Shown here: positions 45,461 to 54,813 of the stretch, piece by piece
How positions within the stretch are numbered: position 1 is the first letter of the stretch
Layout: each line of letters starts with the position of its first letter
Assembly: GCF_900149695.1 (NCBI RefSeq)
Contig: NZ_LT703003.1
Coordinates: forward strand, 2,046,001 to 2,110,000
DNA from: Anderseniella sp. Alg231-50
GTDB taxonomy: Bacteria; Pseudomonadota; Alphaproteobacteria; Rhizobiales; Aestuariivirgaceae
DNA length: 64,000 bases
Direction of reading: 5' to 3'
The notes under the pieces: generated by a model
Database searches by the model: none
What the model was told of the DNA's origin: nothing
What the model saw: the letters and a program-made list of their open reading frames with translations, nothing else
Position numbers and translations under genes: made by a program

Positions 45461-45910
45461 ATGGCCTACTCAGTCCGGGCGTTGCAGGCAGATGACAAAC
45501 CGCGCTGGCGTGAATTGTTTGACGGCTATTTGCGGTTTTACGAGTCTTCGGTGCCGGAAGAGACCATCGAACTGACATTTGAACGTCTGCTGGGCGATGG
45601 TGAATGGGATCCGTCCGGTCTTGTGGCAATCAATGCCGACGGACAAATCGACGGTATCACCCATTATGTGTTTCACCGCTCCACCTGGTCGGCAACGGTC
45701 TACTGTTACCTGGAAGACCTGTTCGTGGATCCGGCAGTTCGCGGTGGCGGCGCCGGGCGCGCATTGATCAATGCGGTCTATGATGCAGCCGATGCAAAAG
45801 GCGCTACACGTACCTATTGGGCAACTCAGGAATTCAACTACAAGGGCCGAATGCTGTACGACAAGGTCGCTGCCAAATCACCTTTCATTCAGTATCGCCG
45901 GCCGGTCTGA
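45461..45910 (+). CDS. GNAT family N-acetyltransferase
   Basis: Protein of 149 residues with a well-formed GNAT core: CYLEDLFVDPAVRGGGAGRALI binds acetyl-CoA, and the YYDKVAAKS-like end YDKVAAKSPFIQY is usual for this group. The acceptor is unknown. Eight bases after the M24-like gene, so probably in the same operon. Confidence 0.87.
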   Translation: MAYSVRALQADDKPRWRELFDGYLRFYESSVPEETIELTFERLLGDGEWDPSGLVAINADGQIDGITHYVFHRSTWSATVYCYLEDLFVDPAVRGGGAGRALINAVYDAADAKGATRTYWATQEFNYKGRMLYDKVAAKSPFIQYRRPV

Positions 45911-45990
45911 GACAAGGCGGGTGTCTTGCGGTGCAGGGCATGATTAAGGCACATTGTATCGGCGAGGTCAGACGACATGCAGGCTGGGAC

Positions 45991-47319
45991 ATGATGCGGG
46001 TTGCAGACAGGCACGGATGGGCGCGGACAGTAGCGGGTATCACCGCGCTGCTGGCCACCTTGATGTTGCTTGCTGCCTGTTCGGCAAGCCCCAATCAGCC
46101 GTTTGCGAAATCCTCGCTGGACGCAGGAGGCGGGTCAGGCCGCATCCCGCCCACAATTGCCATTATTGCGATGAACGGTGTGCCTCCCGCCAGGGCCGGT
46201 GTACTGGCGGATGCCCTGGCCGAAGAGGCGGGCAAGCGCGACATTGCCATTGTGCAGGGAAATTTTTCCGATGGGTACCAGCTGGCCGGCAATTTCCAGG
46301 CGGTCTTTGAAGGGGGCGGCGTCAGGGTTATCTACACTTGGGTGCTGACCGGAAATACCGGTGGCGAACTGCACCGGATCAACGGGCAGGAACTGGTGGC
46401 AGCTCCCAATGCCGACCCGTGGGCGGGCGTGTCGGACATTATCCTGAAACGCATGGCGTCGGTCACCGCAGAAAGCCTGTCGACCAAGCTGGCACAGCTG
46501 GGCTTCAGGGTCAGGCAGGCAGGTGTTATGCCGCCGACCCACACTTTTGCGCAAGCCGGTCCGGGTGCTGAAAGGGAACTTGACCTAGAGACCTATCATG
46601 GTGCCGGATCAGCACTTGCAAGAGCGGCGATCACGCCCGATGAACTATACACGCTGACACCGGAAGAACTGGACGAGCGACTGACCGTTGTGGCCCGCAA
46701 GCAGGCGCAGGAGCGATTGCGGGATGCAGGCGTCAATTCGCTCGATGAGCTGATGGGCGAAACAGATGAGGCAACCGAGTCGGCAGAGCCAACCGAGACG
46801 GTGAAAACATCCAGAGGGTCAGGAAAAGCATCCAGGCTGGCGGACCGCGCATCACCGACTGTGGATCGCGAGCAGCTTGCCACTGCAAGACCGGCGCCGG
46901 ATGCAAAAACCGATCTCGGCGACATGCAGGCATATGCGGATACATCTGCGCGTGGCGGGATAGACAAGGTGGCCCTTGTCGGGGTGACCGGATCGCCAGG
47001 GCGCGGCAATGACGAGCTTTACCGGGCCATGCGCAAGGTGTTGCGTGATGCAGGCTGGCCGGTGGTGAACAAACCGGGCAAGACGGCCCTGTCGATTTCG
47101 GGCCGGGTTGCGCTCACCGCACCCAAATCAGGCGTGCAGCAGGTGAAACTCGCCTGGGCCGTCACCCTACCGACAGGCAAGGTGCTCGGCACCGTACGGC
47201 AGGCCAACGACGTTCCGGCCGGCTCGCTCAACAAGGGCTGGGGACAGACGGCCGGTTATGCGGCAGAGGCCGCTGCTGAAGGTATTTTCAATCTCGTTGA
47301 GCAGGTGCGCGGCAAATAA
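45991..47319 (+). CDS. Predicted lipoprotein, function unknown
   Basis: About 442 residues. The start region has a signal ending in LMLLAACS, a clear lipobox with the cysteine about 30 residues in, so it should be lipidated by Lgt. After it come two alpha/beta-like segments (IAIIAMNGVPPARAGVLADALAEEAGKRDI and VALVGVTGSPGRGNDELYRAMRKVLRDAGW) separated by an acidic, low-complexity linker near 260-300. The segments look like repeats of one domain, but I recognise no family. ATG at 45991 or 45994 fits the signal; earlier in-frame starts overlap the GNAT gene. Confidence 0.65.
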   Translation: MMRVADRHGWARTVAGITALLATLMLLAACSASPNQPFAKSSLDAGGGSGRIPPTIAIIAMNGVPPARAGVLADALAEEAGKRDIAIVQGNFSDGYQLAGNFQAVFEGGGVRVIYTWVLTGNTGGELHRINGQELVAAPNADPWAGVSDIILKRMASVTAESLSTKLAQLGFRVRQAGVMPPTHTFAQAGPGAERELDLETYHGAGSALARAAITPDELYTLTPEELDERLTVVARKQAQERLRDAGVNSLDELMGETDEATESAEPTETVKTSRGSGKASRLADRASPTVDREQLATARPAPDAKTDLGDMQAYADTSARGGIDKVALVGVTGSPGRGNDELYRAMRKVLRDAGWPVVNKPGKTALSISGRVALTAPKSGVQQVKLAWAVTLPTGKVLGTVRQANDVPAGSLNKGWGQTAGYAAEAAAEGIFNLVEQVRGK

Positions 47320-47484
47320 ACGGCATTTGCCGGCCAAAATTGTCATCTTCATGTGGAATTGCGGAAATCTGTGGTTGGCAGACCGCCATCCAAGGTTGTA
47401 AGAACCTTGTGATTAAGGGCTGGATCAGCTGGAATTCCCGCACAAGCAATAACCGGGAACCGGCGTCACAGGGCGAACGTCGTA

Positions 47485-48429
47485 ATGAAACTCGTTTCGG
47501 GTAATTCCAACCGGCCATTGGCGGAAGCCATTGCCGCCTATCTCAACCTTCCTTTGACCAAGTGCTCAGTGCGGCGGTTTGCCGACATGGAAGTGTTTGT
47601 CGAGATTCAGGAAAATGTCCGCGGTGAGGATGTGTTCGTGGTGCAGTCCACGGCCTTTCCCACCAATGACCATCTGATGGAACTGTTGATCATTATCGAT
47701 GCGTTGCGCCGTGCATCGGCCAAGCGCGTGACGGCTGTCGTGCCGTATTTCGGCTATGCCCGGCAGGACCGGAAACCCGGTCCGCGGACGCCAATCTCAG
47801 CCAAGCTGGTCGCCAACATGATTGAGCGCGCCGGCGCAGACCGGGTGCTGACCATTGATCTGCACGCCGGCCAGATTCAGGGCTTCTTCGATATTCCGAC
47901 AGACAACCTTTATGCGGCACCTGTCATGGTGCGTGACATCAAGGACAACAAGGACAAGTTTTCCGGCACCGAGGTGTGCGTCGTTTCTCCCGATGTGGGT
48001 GGTGTGGTTCGAGCGCGCGCACTTGCCAAGCGCATCGGAGCGCCGCTGGCCATTGTGGACAAGCGCCGCGAACGCGCCGGTGTTTCCGAAGTCATGAACA
48101 TCATCGGCGAGGTCTCGGGCATGTCCTGTATCCTGGTAGATGACATTGTCGATTCCGGTGGCACATTGTGCAACGCCGCCGAAGCCCTGCTGGATGCAGG
48201 CGCAACAGATGTGTCGGCCTATATCACCCATGGAGTGCTGTCCGGCGGGGCAGTGGCGCGCATTACCGCGTCCAAACTCAAGCAACTGGTGCTGACGGAC
48301 AGTATCCAGGCGACAGAGGCGGTGCGCGTGTCGCGCAACATTCGCGTCATCACCATGGCAAGCCTGATTGGTGAAGCCATCAAGCGTACCGCACTTGAAG
48401 AGTCGGTTTCCAGCCTGTTTGACGACTGA
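47485..48429 (+). CDS. prs: Ribose-phosphate pyrophosphokinase
   Basis: Makes PRPP from ribose 5-phosphate and ATP; 314 residues, full length. Motifs: [33 protein letters not shown] with the catalytic histidine, and the PRPP loop [12 protein letters not shown]. The start is [13 protein letters not shown] feeds apt, encoded 10 kb downstream. Transcribed towards the DUF1989 gene, 24 bases on. Confidence 0.95.
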   Translation: MKLVSGNSNRPLAEAIAAYLNLPLTKCSVRRFADMEVFVEIQENVRGEDVFVVQSTAFPTNDHLMELLIIIDALRRASAKRVTAVVPYFGYARQDRKPGPRTPISAKLVANMIERAGADRVLTIDLHAGQIQGFFDIPTDNLYAAPVMVRDIKDNKDKFSGTEVCVVSPDVGGVVRARALAKRIGAPLAIVDKRRERAGVSEVMNIIGEVSGMSCILVDDIVDSGGTLCNAAEALLDAGATDVSAYITHGVLSGGAVARITASKLKQLVLTDSIQATEAVRVSRNIRVITMASLIGEAIKRTALEESVSSLFDD

Positions 48430-48453
48430 TGCCCTGACTGCCAGTCTGGCGGC

Positions 48454-49056
48454 ATGAACCCTGCCATCATCCACAGTGAGACGATTCCCGCCGGTGCGCC
48501 GTGGTCGCGGGTGATCGATAAGTCGCAACGGTTGCGCATTGTCGATAGCCATGGGGCGCAGGCTGTTGATTTTCTGTGTTATTGCGCGGCAGACCCGGCT
48601 GAGCGCTATCACGCGCCCAATACCATCAAGAAGGCCGGCACCATCACGCTGACTGCGGGTCATGCGCTGTATTCCGATAAAGCGCGTAAACTGTTTTCCA
48701 TCGAGGAAGACAGTTTCGGCGGCCATGACACCATTGGCGGCTGTTGTTCGAAACCATCCAATGAAATGCTTTACGGTGTCGGTAATGACGGCTGCCGGGA
48801 GAATTTCCTGACAGCCCTTGCTGGACACGGGCTGGGCTGGAAGGACATCGTACCCAATGTCAACTGGTTCATGACCGTGCCTGTGGACACGACGGGCGGG
48901 GCGCATGTAGCGCTGGGCACATCGCGTGCGGGAGACTTCGTGACGCTTCGTGCCGAGATGGATGTGCTGGCGGTGATTTCCAACTGCCCACAGGTGCTGA
49001 ATCCGTGCAACAACTTCAATCCGACAGACATAAAAATCGAAGTGCTGGCGCCTTGA
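48454..49056 (+). CDS. DUF1989 (urea carboxylase-associated) family protein
   Basis: Protein of 200 residues with the DUF1989 pattern: VIDSGAQAVDFL-like segment near residue 30, HDTIGGCC, PNVNWFM and NCPQVLNPCNNFNPT at the end. Cysteines and histidines suggest a metal site. Relatives are linked to urea carboxylase and amine metabolism, but this copy is beside prs and has no such neighbours. A stem-loop follows its stop. Confidence 0.83.
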   Translation: MNPAIIHSETIPAGAPWSRVIDKSQRLRIVDSHGAQAVDFLCYCAADPAERYHAPNTIKKAGTITLTAGHALYSDKARKLFSIEEDSFGGHDTIGGCCSKPSNEMLYGVGNDGCRENFLTALAGHGLGWKDIVPNVNWFMTVPVDTTGGAHVALGTSRAGDFVTLRAEMDVLAVISNCPQVLNPCNNFNPTDIKIEVLAP

Positions 49057-49060
49057 ACTG

Positions 49061-49093
49061 AAAATCCCCGGACGCCTGTTCAGGCACCCGGGG
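49061..49093 (-). terminator. Stem-loop between DUF1989 and the convergent beta-barrel gene
   Basis: Outer arms CCCCGG (49066-49071) and CCGGGG (49088-49093) enclose inner arms GCCTG (49074-49078) and CAGGC (49081-49085). On the minus strand the stem is followed by ATTTTC (complement of 49061-49065), so it best serves the beta-barrel gene. The plus-strand T-run is weak (CAGTTTC). Confidence 0.65.
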
Positions 49094-49163
49094 CAGTTTC
49101 AGGGAGGTTTACTCACTCACGGTTGTTACTTACCAGGCGTTTCAGGCCTGTAATGCTGTTTGA

Positions 49164-50057
49164 CTATGATGTTGCGTCAGTACATCCAATTGCAAAGTCT
49201 GGTGTATCAAGTGTTGCGCCCTGGCGATCAACCGTCAGGCGGTCACCGGAGAACGAGTAGGATGTCCCAACCATGATGGTGTGATCATCCCTGTCGGCTC
49301 CGTCAAATGAGCAATTTTCACGGAATGTACCCCGATAGCCGATATAGATCGGGGTATCACCGATGACAGGCATGCCAGTCAGGAGAAAGTCATACCGGGC
49401 CTTCACCGAAAAGGTTTCCATGTCGCCAGTTAACGCGCTGACATAATCTATGTTGATGTAGGTGCCTTCCAGCTGGATGCGGCTGTCGCTGGTCGGGAAA
49501 TAGCGCACCACGCCACGGGCAAAAAACCCGTCGTCAAGACCAAGACCACCAAAATCATTGACGGTGTCGACATAACCGCCCTGGCCATACAAGGTTATGT
49601 TGTCAATATATATCTGGGCTTCACCGCCCACAAAGCGATGATCCTGGCGAAAGCTGCCGCCACCCAAAATGCCGGCGTCAACAGATCCCATGCCACCGAA
49701 CGCGCCAAACAGGCCGCGCGACGGATCGCGCCAGCTGCCATGAGTGGCGAACTGGTAGGAAAAACGTGGTCCGGCTGCATCATTGTTAATTGCCGATTCC
49801 GTGGCGTATGTGTTGTACTCGTACTTAACGTCGGACTGGATCGAGATATTCTCGCCAAGCGGCAGGCTCAAAAGGCCCTCGCCGCCATTGGTAAACACCG
49901 TGTCGTCATCAGTGCCGTCGTCAATGAACTGGACGCCCGCCCAGCTATCCACAACGCCGGATACAATCAGGCCCAGATCACGCTCGAAATCTGCTGCACC
50001 GGCCGGGCCGGCAAACGCAAAAAGCGCAACGGATGTTGCCAAAAGCGTCTTTTTCAT
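49164..50057 (-). CDS. Outer-membrane beta-barrel protein (porin-like)
   Basis: Protein of 297 residues: signal peptide (KKTLLATSVALFAFAGPAGAA) then a run of amphipathic strands with many glycines, aromatic residues and acidic turns, e.g. IQSDVKYEYNTYA, ITLYGQGGYVD and FSVKARYDFLL. It ends in S, not the usual aromatic residue, so a typical BAM C-terminal signal is not obvious. Two cysteines near the end (NCSFDG..FAIGCTD) may pair. ATG at 50057 is preferred over GTG at 50060. Transport role not known; may be a simple porin or a surface barrel. Confidence 0.7.
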   Translation of the reverse strand: MKKTLLATSVALFAFAGPAGAADFERDLGLIVSGVVDSWAGVQFIDDGTDDDTVFTNGGEGLLSLPLGENISIQSDVKYEYNTYATESAINNDAAGPRFSYQFATHGSWRDPSRGLFGAFGGMGSVDAGILGGGSFRQDHRFVGGEAQIYIDNITLYGQGGYVDTVNDFGGLGLDDGFFARGVVRYFPTSDSRIQLEGTYINIDYVSALTGDMETFSVKARYDFLLTGMPVIGDTPIYIGYRGTFRENCSFDGADRDDHTIMVGTSYSFSGDRLTVDRQGATLDTPDFAIGCTDATS

Positions 50058-50242
50058 CACGAAAACCCCTGCAAAACATCAACTGGTCTCATAATAGGCA
50101 GATTCCCCAGCTTCCGCACAGTCACGTTTGAGTAGTACACGCAGTTTTTTGAAAAGTGTGACATTTGAGCCACAGTGCGTCTGCGGACAAATTGCCGGAC
50201 CATGCCCGGCAAGGCGGCATTTATGTCGCGGTGCGGTACATG

Positions 50243-50271
50243 TTGCGTACCGGCGCTGCTTTATGTATAAG
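50243..50271 (+). promoter_or_regulatory. Likely sigma-70 promoter of rplY
   Basis: TTGCGT at 50243-50248 and TATAAG at 50266-50271, spaced by 17 bases, in the 330-base gap between the beta-barrel gene and rplY. Transcription would start near 50278, giving a leader of about 115 bases that includes the hairpin at 50332-50354. Read directly from sequence; not tested. Confidence 0.55.
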
Positions 50272-50331
50272 CCCGCAATCCGTTGCCGGGCTCGTTCACC
50301 CCTGGAGGAGATCTCCGGCAGGATACAGGTT

Positions 50332-50354
50332 GGCGCGTCAACAGTTGACGCGCC
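50332..50354 (+). promoter_or_regulatory. Perfect hairpin in the rplY leader
   Basis: Eleven-base arms GGCGCGTCAAC (50332-50342) and GTTGACGCGCC (50344-50354) around a single A. It lies 37 bases before the rplY ATG, downstream of the likely promoter, and is followed by GTGATTTTACC. Ribosomal protein genes are often self-regulated through leader structures, so this may be a regulatory site; a weak attenuator or a DNA-binding dyad are alternatives. Confidence 0.6.
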
Positions 50355-50391
50355 GTGATTTTACCACTTGCACGACAGCAGGAGACAGACG

Positions 50392-51081
50392 ATGGCACAG
50401 ACCGTCATACTGAACGCTTCGGTGCGCGAACGGGCCGGCAAGGGGGCCGCCCGTGCAGTCCGCCGCGAAGGCCGCGTACCCGCCGTAATCTACGGCGACA
50501 AAAAAGACCCCCAGACCATTTCCATGGACTACCGTGAATTGATGAAACAGGTGCAGACGGGTCGTTTCCTGTCAACACTTGTCGACATCGATGTTGACGG
50601 TACCAAGGTTCGCACCATCCCGCGCGATGTGCAGTTTGATCCGGTTCGCGATTTTGTCGTGCACGTTGATTTCCTGCGGCTTGGCAAAGGCGCGCGTATT
50701 GCGGTTGAAGTTGCGATCAACTTCCTCGGCGATGACGACAGCCCGGGCCTCAAGCGCGGCGGTGTGCTGAACGTGGTTCGGCACAGTGTCGAGATCATGT
50801 GCCCTGCCGATGCAATTCCTGAAAGCTTCGACATGGACATTTCGGAGCTGGATATCGGTGACGGCCTGCATGCCACCGACTTGACCCTGCCGGAAGGCAT
50901 GACCTTCACCATCACCGATCGCGACTTCACCATTGCTACCATCGCCGCACCCTCTGGTGGCGCCGAGGATGAGGAAGAAGCAGTTGAAGGCGAAGAAGGT
51001 GCTGAAGGCGAAGAAGGTGCAGAAGGCGAAGAAGGTGCAGAAGGCGCCGACGGAGCCGCTGGCGAAGGCGGCGAAGAGTAA
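50392..51081 (+). CDS. rplY: Ribosomal protein bL25, long (CTC) form
   Basis: Binds 5S rRNA in the large subunit. At 229 residues it has the N-terminal L25 domain (VRERAGKGAARAVRREGRVPAVIYG) and the C-terminal TL5/CTC domain (VHVDFLRLGKGARIAVEV). It ends in an acidic tail of EGEEGA repeats encoded by an 18-base tandem repeat. ATG at 50392 follows GGAGAC; an in-frame start at 50368 is out of place. Followed by pth and ychF, the order common in alphaproteobacteria. Confidence 0.93.
   Translation: MAQTVILNASVRERAGKGAARAVRREGRVPAVIYGDKKDPQTISMDYRELMKQVQTGRFLSTLVDIDVDGTKVRTIPRDVQFDPVRDFVVHVDFLRLGKGARIAVEVAINFLGDDDSPGLKRGGVLNVVRHSVEIMCPADAIPESFDMDISELDIGDGLHATDLTLPEGMTFTITDRDFTIATIAAPSGGAEDEEEAVEGEEGAEGEEGAEGEEGAEGADGAAGEGGEE
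50986..51045 (+). repeat. 18-base tandem repeats encoding the acidic tail of bL25
   Basis: Units at 50986-51003, 51004-51021 and 51022-51039 encode EGEEGA each and are nearly identical (one base differs), followed by a partial unit. Low divergence suggests recent expansion and possible length variation between strains. Confidence 0.85.
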
Positions 51082-51135
51082 TCTCTTCGCCGGGCCTTTC
51101 CGGTTCAGCCCCGATGGTTGCGAAATGAGGCGCAC

Positions 51136-51867
51136 ATGCTGATTATCGCGGGACTTGGAAATCCAGGCACCAAATATGCCGGGCACCGGCACAATATCGG
51201 CTTCATGGCGGTGGACGAGATCGTTCGCCGCCATGGCTTTTCTGCATGGCGCAAGAAGTTCCGGTCAGAAATCTCCGAAGGCCTGCTCGAAGGCGAGACG
51301 GTGCTGGTCATGAAGCCGCAAACCTATATGAACGAATCCGGACGTGCCGTGGGCGAGGCCATGCGGTTCTACAATCTCGGGCCTGAAGACCTGGTGGTGC
51401 TCTATGACGAGCTCGACCTGGTGGCAGGCAAGGTGCGGGTGAAAACCGGTGGCGGCGCGGGCGGCCACAACGGCATTCGTTCGATTGACGCCCATTGCGG
51501 CAAGGACTACCGCCGGGTGCGTCTCGGTATCGGCCATCCGGGGTCAAAGGACAGGGTTACCGGGCATGTCCTGGGTGATTTCGCCAAGGCCGATCGTGAG
51601 TGGCTCGAACCACTGCTGGACGAGGTCGCACGCAGTGCCGGATTGCTGGTCAAGGGCGACGATGCGGGGTTCATGAACAAGGTGGCGCTCAGCGTGCGTC
51701 CGGACGGAAAAGATAACCCGGCCTCCAGGGAGCCACCCAGGGCGTCGGGCAAAAAGCAAAGTCACATTCACCAGGCCCGGGCCGCGGCCCGCAAGCCTGC
51801 ATTGTCAAAAACCGGCCCGATGGCCGACATGCTGAACAGGCTGCTGGGCAAGAAGGACAAGGAATAG
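51136..51867 (+). CDS. pth: Peptidyl-tRNA hydrolase
   Basis: Frees tRNA from stalled peptidyl-tRNA. 243 residues: [18 protein letters not shown] with the catalytic histidine, [11 protein letters not shown], and [15 protein letters not shown] at 51136 has GAGG six bases upstream. About 50 residues longer than E. coli Pth because of a basic, Ala/Lys/Pro-rich tail, common in alphaproteobacteria. One base separates it from ychF. Confidence 0.95.
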   Translation: MLIIAGLGNPGTKYAGHRHNIGFMAVDEIVRRHGFSAWRKKFRSEISEGLLEGETVLVMKPQTYMNESGRAVGEAMRFYNLGPEDLVVLYDELDLVAGKVRVKTGGGAGGHNGIRSIDAHCGKDYRRVRLGIGHPGSKDRVTGHVLGDFAKADREWLEPLLDEVARSAGLLVKGDDAGFMNKVALSVRPDGKDNPASREPPRASGKKQSHIHQARAAARKPALSKTGPMADMLNRLLGKKDKE

Positions 51868-52965
51868 ATGGGTTTCAAGTGCGGTATCGTCGGGTTGCCC
51901 AATGTCGGCAAGTCGACCCTGTTCAATGCGTTGACGCAGACTGCGGCGGCGCAGGCGGCCAACTATCCGTTTTGCACCATTGAACCGAATGTCGGGGACG
52001 TTGCGGTGCCGGATGAGCGCCTTGTGCAACTGGCGTCAATAGCAAAGTCTGCCCAAACCATCCCGACCCGGCTGACGTTTGTCGACATTGCGGGCCTGGT
52101 CAAAGGTGCGTCCAAGGGCGAAGGCCTCGGCAACCAGTTCCTGGCCAATATCCGCGAGGTTGACGCCATCGCCCATGTGGTGCGCTGCTTCGAGGACGGC
52201 GACATTACCCATGTGGAAGGCCGCATCGATCCGATCGCCGACATTGAAACCATCGAGACCGAATTGATGCTGTCGGACATGGAAAGCCTGGAAAAGCGCA
52301 TTGCGGGCGTCGAGAAGAAGGCCAAGTCCGGCGAGAAAGCCGCGAAAGCGGAGTATGATTTCATGATGCGGCCGCTGGAGCTGCTGCGCGAAGGCAAGCC
52401 GGCGCGTGAACTTGAAATCGCGAATGATGAACAAAAGGCGTTCCGTATGCTGGGCCTTTTGACCTCCAAGCCGGTGCTGTATGTCTGCAATGTTGAAGAA
52501 GATGCCGCAGACCAGGGCAATGAATTTTCTGAGAAGGTAAAGGCATTCGCGGCGGCACAAGGTGCCCAGGCGGTTGTTGTCTCTGCCAAGATCGAAAGCG
52601 AAATTGCCGTACTGGACGACGATGAACAGCGTGAATACCTGGATGCCATCGGACTGGCCGAACCGGGCCTGAACCGGGTCATTCGTGCCGGATACAAACT
52701 GCTGAAGCTTTTGACCTATTTTACGGTTGGTCCGAAGGAGGCGCGAGCCTGGACAGTGACCACCGGGACCAAGGCACCTGCAGCTGCAGGCGTCATCCAC
52801 ACCGACTTCGAGAAGGGTTTCATCCGGGCTGAAACCATTGCCTATGATGACTTCGTGACATTGTCAGGCGAGGCAGGCGCGCGTGATGCCGGCAAGATGC
52901 GGCTTGAAGGCAAGGAATACATTGTCCTGGACGGTGACGTGCTGCATTTCCGCTTCAACAACTGA
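51868..52965 (+). CDS. ychF: Redox-regulated ATPase YchF
   Basis: OBG-family P-loop ATPase of 365 residues. G1 is [12 protein letters not shown]3 [20 protein letters not shown], and the C-terminal TGS domain ends [11 protein letters not shown]. It binds ATP rather than GTP (NVEE in place of NKxD) and associates with ribosomes. Follows pth directly. Confidence 0.96.
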   Translation: MGFKCGIVGLPNVGKSTLFNALTQTAAAQAANYPFCTIEPNVGDVAVPDERLVQLASIAKSAQTIPTRLTFVDIAGLVKGASKGEGLGNQFLANIREVDAIAHVVRCFEDGDITHVEGRIDPIADIETIETELMLSDMESLEKRIAGVEKKAKSGEKAAKAEYDFMMRPLELLREGKPARELEIANDEQKAFRMLGLLTSKPVLYVCNVEEDAADQGNEFSEKVKAFAAAQGAQAVVVSAKIESEIAVLDDDEQREYLDAIGLAEPGLNRVIRAGYKLLKLLTYFTVGPKEARAWTVTTGTKAPAAAGVIHTDFEKGFIRAETIAYDDFVTLSGEAGARDAGKMRLEGKEYIVLDGDVLHFRFNN

Positions 52966-52992
52966 TCTTCGCATCTGTGTTGCAGGCGATGT

Positions 52993-53682
52993 TTACTGCT
53001 GTCCATGTGGTTTGAACACAGCCAGCCCGCGGCCGCTTATGACGACGACGTTTCCGGCACTCGGTGATCCGTGATTGACATGGGTTTCAAACTCAAACCG
53101 AAGCATGTTTCCCAGTTCGGTATTGCGTAGTCGCGCTTCGCTCGCGGCTTCGTGCTTGATTTTCACCAGTGCCTGACTGCGAAGTGCGTGTTCCGCCATT
53201 TCAAGAGCGGATTCTGACAAGGAATACCGCAATTCACCAACGCTGCGGGCTGACAGGCGTTTCAACCTGGACGCTACGTCCAGCGGGTCTGTTGATCCGG
53301 TGACGGTCAGCAGAACCGTGACGTTGCCAAAATACTTGAAGTCATCGGAATTTGAGCGGCGCTGACGCAATTCCATGTGGGTGATGGTGGCTTCAGCCAC
53401 GTGCATGCCGACCTGTTGCGTCTCACGGATGACATCGCTTTTCCGGCGTCGCAGTGTGGTGATCAAACCATCAAACGTCTGGTGCACGGAACTGAACTGA
53501 AGGGACAAGGTTATCTGGTCTGTCGTGAATTCATCCTGCACGCTTGCTGCGGCGCGAATGGGCTGATCCTGCACCTGGGCCTGCCAACGGCTGGTGGCGT
53601 TGTTTTCCTCGTCCTTTGCAAAAGCAATATGCGGCAGGAGTGCAGTGATGGCGACTGCCGCGGCGGCGCTGAGTGCTTTCAT
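52993..53682 (-). CDS. Periplasmic SIMPL-domain (DUF541) protein
   Basis: Protein of 229 residues with a signal peptide ending near IAFA. The SIMPL pattern is clear: a long helix-strand region around TLRRRKSDVIRETQQVGMHVAEATITHMEL and ISESALEMAEHALRSQALVKIKHEA. Function unknown; relatives are stress-related or bind other envelope proteins. Converges on ychF with 27 bases between. AGGAGC upstream of the ATG. Confidence 0.8.
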   Translation of the reverse strand: MKALSAAAAVAITALLPHIAFAKDEENNATSRWQAQVQDQPIRAAASVQDEFTTDQITLSLQFSSVHQTFDGLITTLRRRKSDVIRETQQVGMHVAEATITHMELRQRRSNSDDFKYFGNVTVLLTVTGSTDPLDVASRLKRLSARSVGELRYSLSESALEMAEHALRSQALVKIKHEAASEARLRNTELGNMLRFEFETHVNHGSPSAGNVVVISGRGLAVFKPHGQQ

Positions 53683-53832
53683 TCGTTTTCAAGCTCCTGA
53701 CATTGCCCGCTGTCATCCTGCAAGTCTCGCATGTACCCGCAGTGCAGTACAATTCAATCAAATGTGGGTTTCCCGCGTGATGAACTATCCTGCCCCTTGA
53801 CCACAGCTCATGCAGGCTTGAAAACAACGTCC

Positions 53833-54297
53833 ATGTCTGGGGAACTATTGCATTACGAAGATTTCAATGTCGGCGATACGCACACCTGTGGTGCGTTCGC
53901 CATGTCGGCAGACCTGATCCGCGAATATGCGGGCGAATGGGACCCGCAGCCGTTTCACCTTGATGAAGAACTGGCCAATGCCTCGGTGCTCGGCGGCCTG
54001 TGCGCATCTGGCTGGCAGGTGTGCTCGATCATGAACCGGCTGATGGTGCTGGGCTATGCCAACCAGGCCGCCGGCATGGGCTCCTTCGGCATCGAGCAGG
54101 TGAAGTGGATGAAGCCGGTTTATGCCGGTGATGTTCTGTCGCTGCGTTACACGGTGCTGGAAAAACGGGTGTCATCCAAACGGCCCGAAATGGGCATTGT
54201 GCGCATGCGCTGGGAAGCCCTGGACCAGACCGGCCAGGCCAAGACCGAAATGACCGGCACCAACCTGTTCCGCGTCCGTGGCGCAGGGGAGGCTTGA
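53833..54297 (+). CDS. MaoC-like dehydratase (hot-dog fold), first copy
   Basis: Protein of 154 residues: EYAGEWDPQPFHLDEELA carries the hydratase-2 D-x-x-P-x-H motif (catalytic Asp and His), then GGLCASGWQVCSIM. Relatives hydrate enoyl-CoA. Four bases before a second MaoC gene, so the pair probably forms a heterodimer or acts in sequence. ATG at 53833; an earlier in-frame start at 53731 reads into intergenic DNA. Confidence 0.85.
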   Translation: MSGELLHYEDFNVGDTHTCGAFAMSADLIREYAGEWDPQPFHLDEELANASVLGGLCASGWQVCSIMNRLMVLGYANQAAGMGSFGIEQVKWMKPVYAGDVLSLRYTVLEKRVSSKRPEMGIVRMRWEALDQTGQAKTEMTGTNLFRVRGAGEA

Positions 54298-54300
54298 ACC

Positions 54301-54801
54301 ATGAGCGGATACACCTCGATCTGGCTGGAAGATTTTGAAGCAGGCCAGCACGCGATTTACGGCGATTATCACTTCACCCGCGAGGCGGTGATCGATTATG
54401 CGCAGAAATATGACCCGCAAGCCTTTCACCTGGACGACGAGGCGGCGGCCCGGACCTATTTCGGCAAGCTGGCAGCTTCCGGGTGGCATACCGCATCTGC
54501 GTGCATGAAGCTGCTTGCGCACTACCATTTTTCATTGCGGGACGCTGCGGCTGCGCGCGGTGAACCACTGCCTGCGCTCGGCCCTTCGCCGGGATTTGAA
54601 AACCTGCAATGGAACCGGCCGGTGTATCCCGGGGACACGGTAACCTATGGCGGCACCATTACAGGTGCGCGCAAAATGAACTCACGGCCCGGATGGGGGC
54701 TTGTCACCCTGACGCCACACGGCCACAACCAGGACGGCGACAAGGTGTTTTCATACGATTCAACGGTGATGTTCGCCTGCCGCGGCAATACCGGAACATA
54801 A
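54301..54801 (+). CDS. MaoC-like dehydratase (hot-dog fold), second copy
   Basis: Protein of 166 residues with YAQKYDPQAFHLDDEAA (the same Asp/His motif), YFGKLAASGWHTASACMKL and MNSRPGWGLV. Similar in design to the preceding gene, so probably a duplication. It is 12 bases before an SDR gene; together the three could run hydration and oxidation steps of a CoA-ester pathway. Confidence 0.85.
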   Translation: MSGYTSIWLEDFEAGQHAIYGDYHFTREAVIDYAQKYDPQAFHLDDEAAARTYFGKLAASGWHTASACMKLLAHYHFSLRDAAAARGEPLPALGPSPGFENLQWNRPVYPGDTVTYGGTITGARKMNSRPGWGLVTLTPHGHNQDGDKVFSYDSTVMFACRGNTGT

Positions 54802-54813
54802 AGGAACTGACAG

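Noticed and set aside
47797-48906. 369-codon minus-strand open frame opposite prs and DUF1989
   Set aside because: Overlaps two firm genes on the other strand and is rich in His/Arg/Gln as expected of a shadow.
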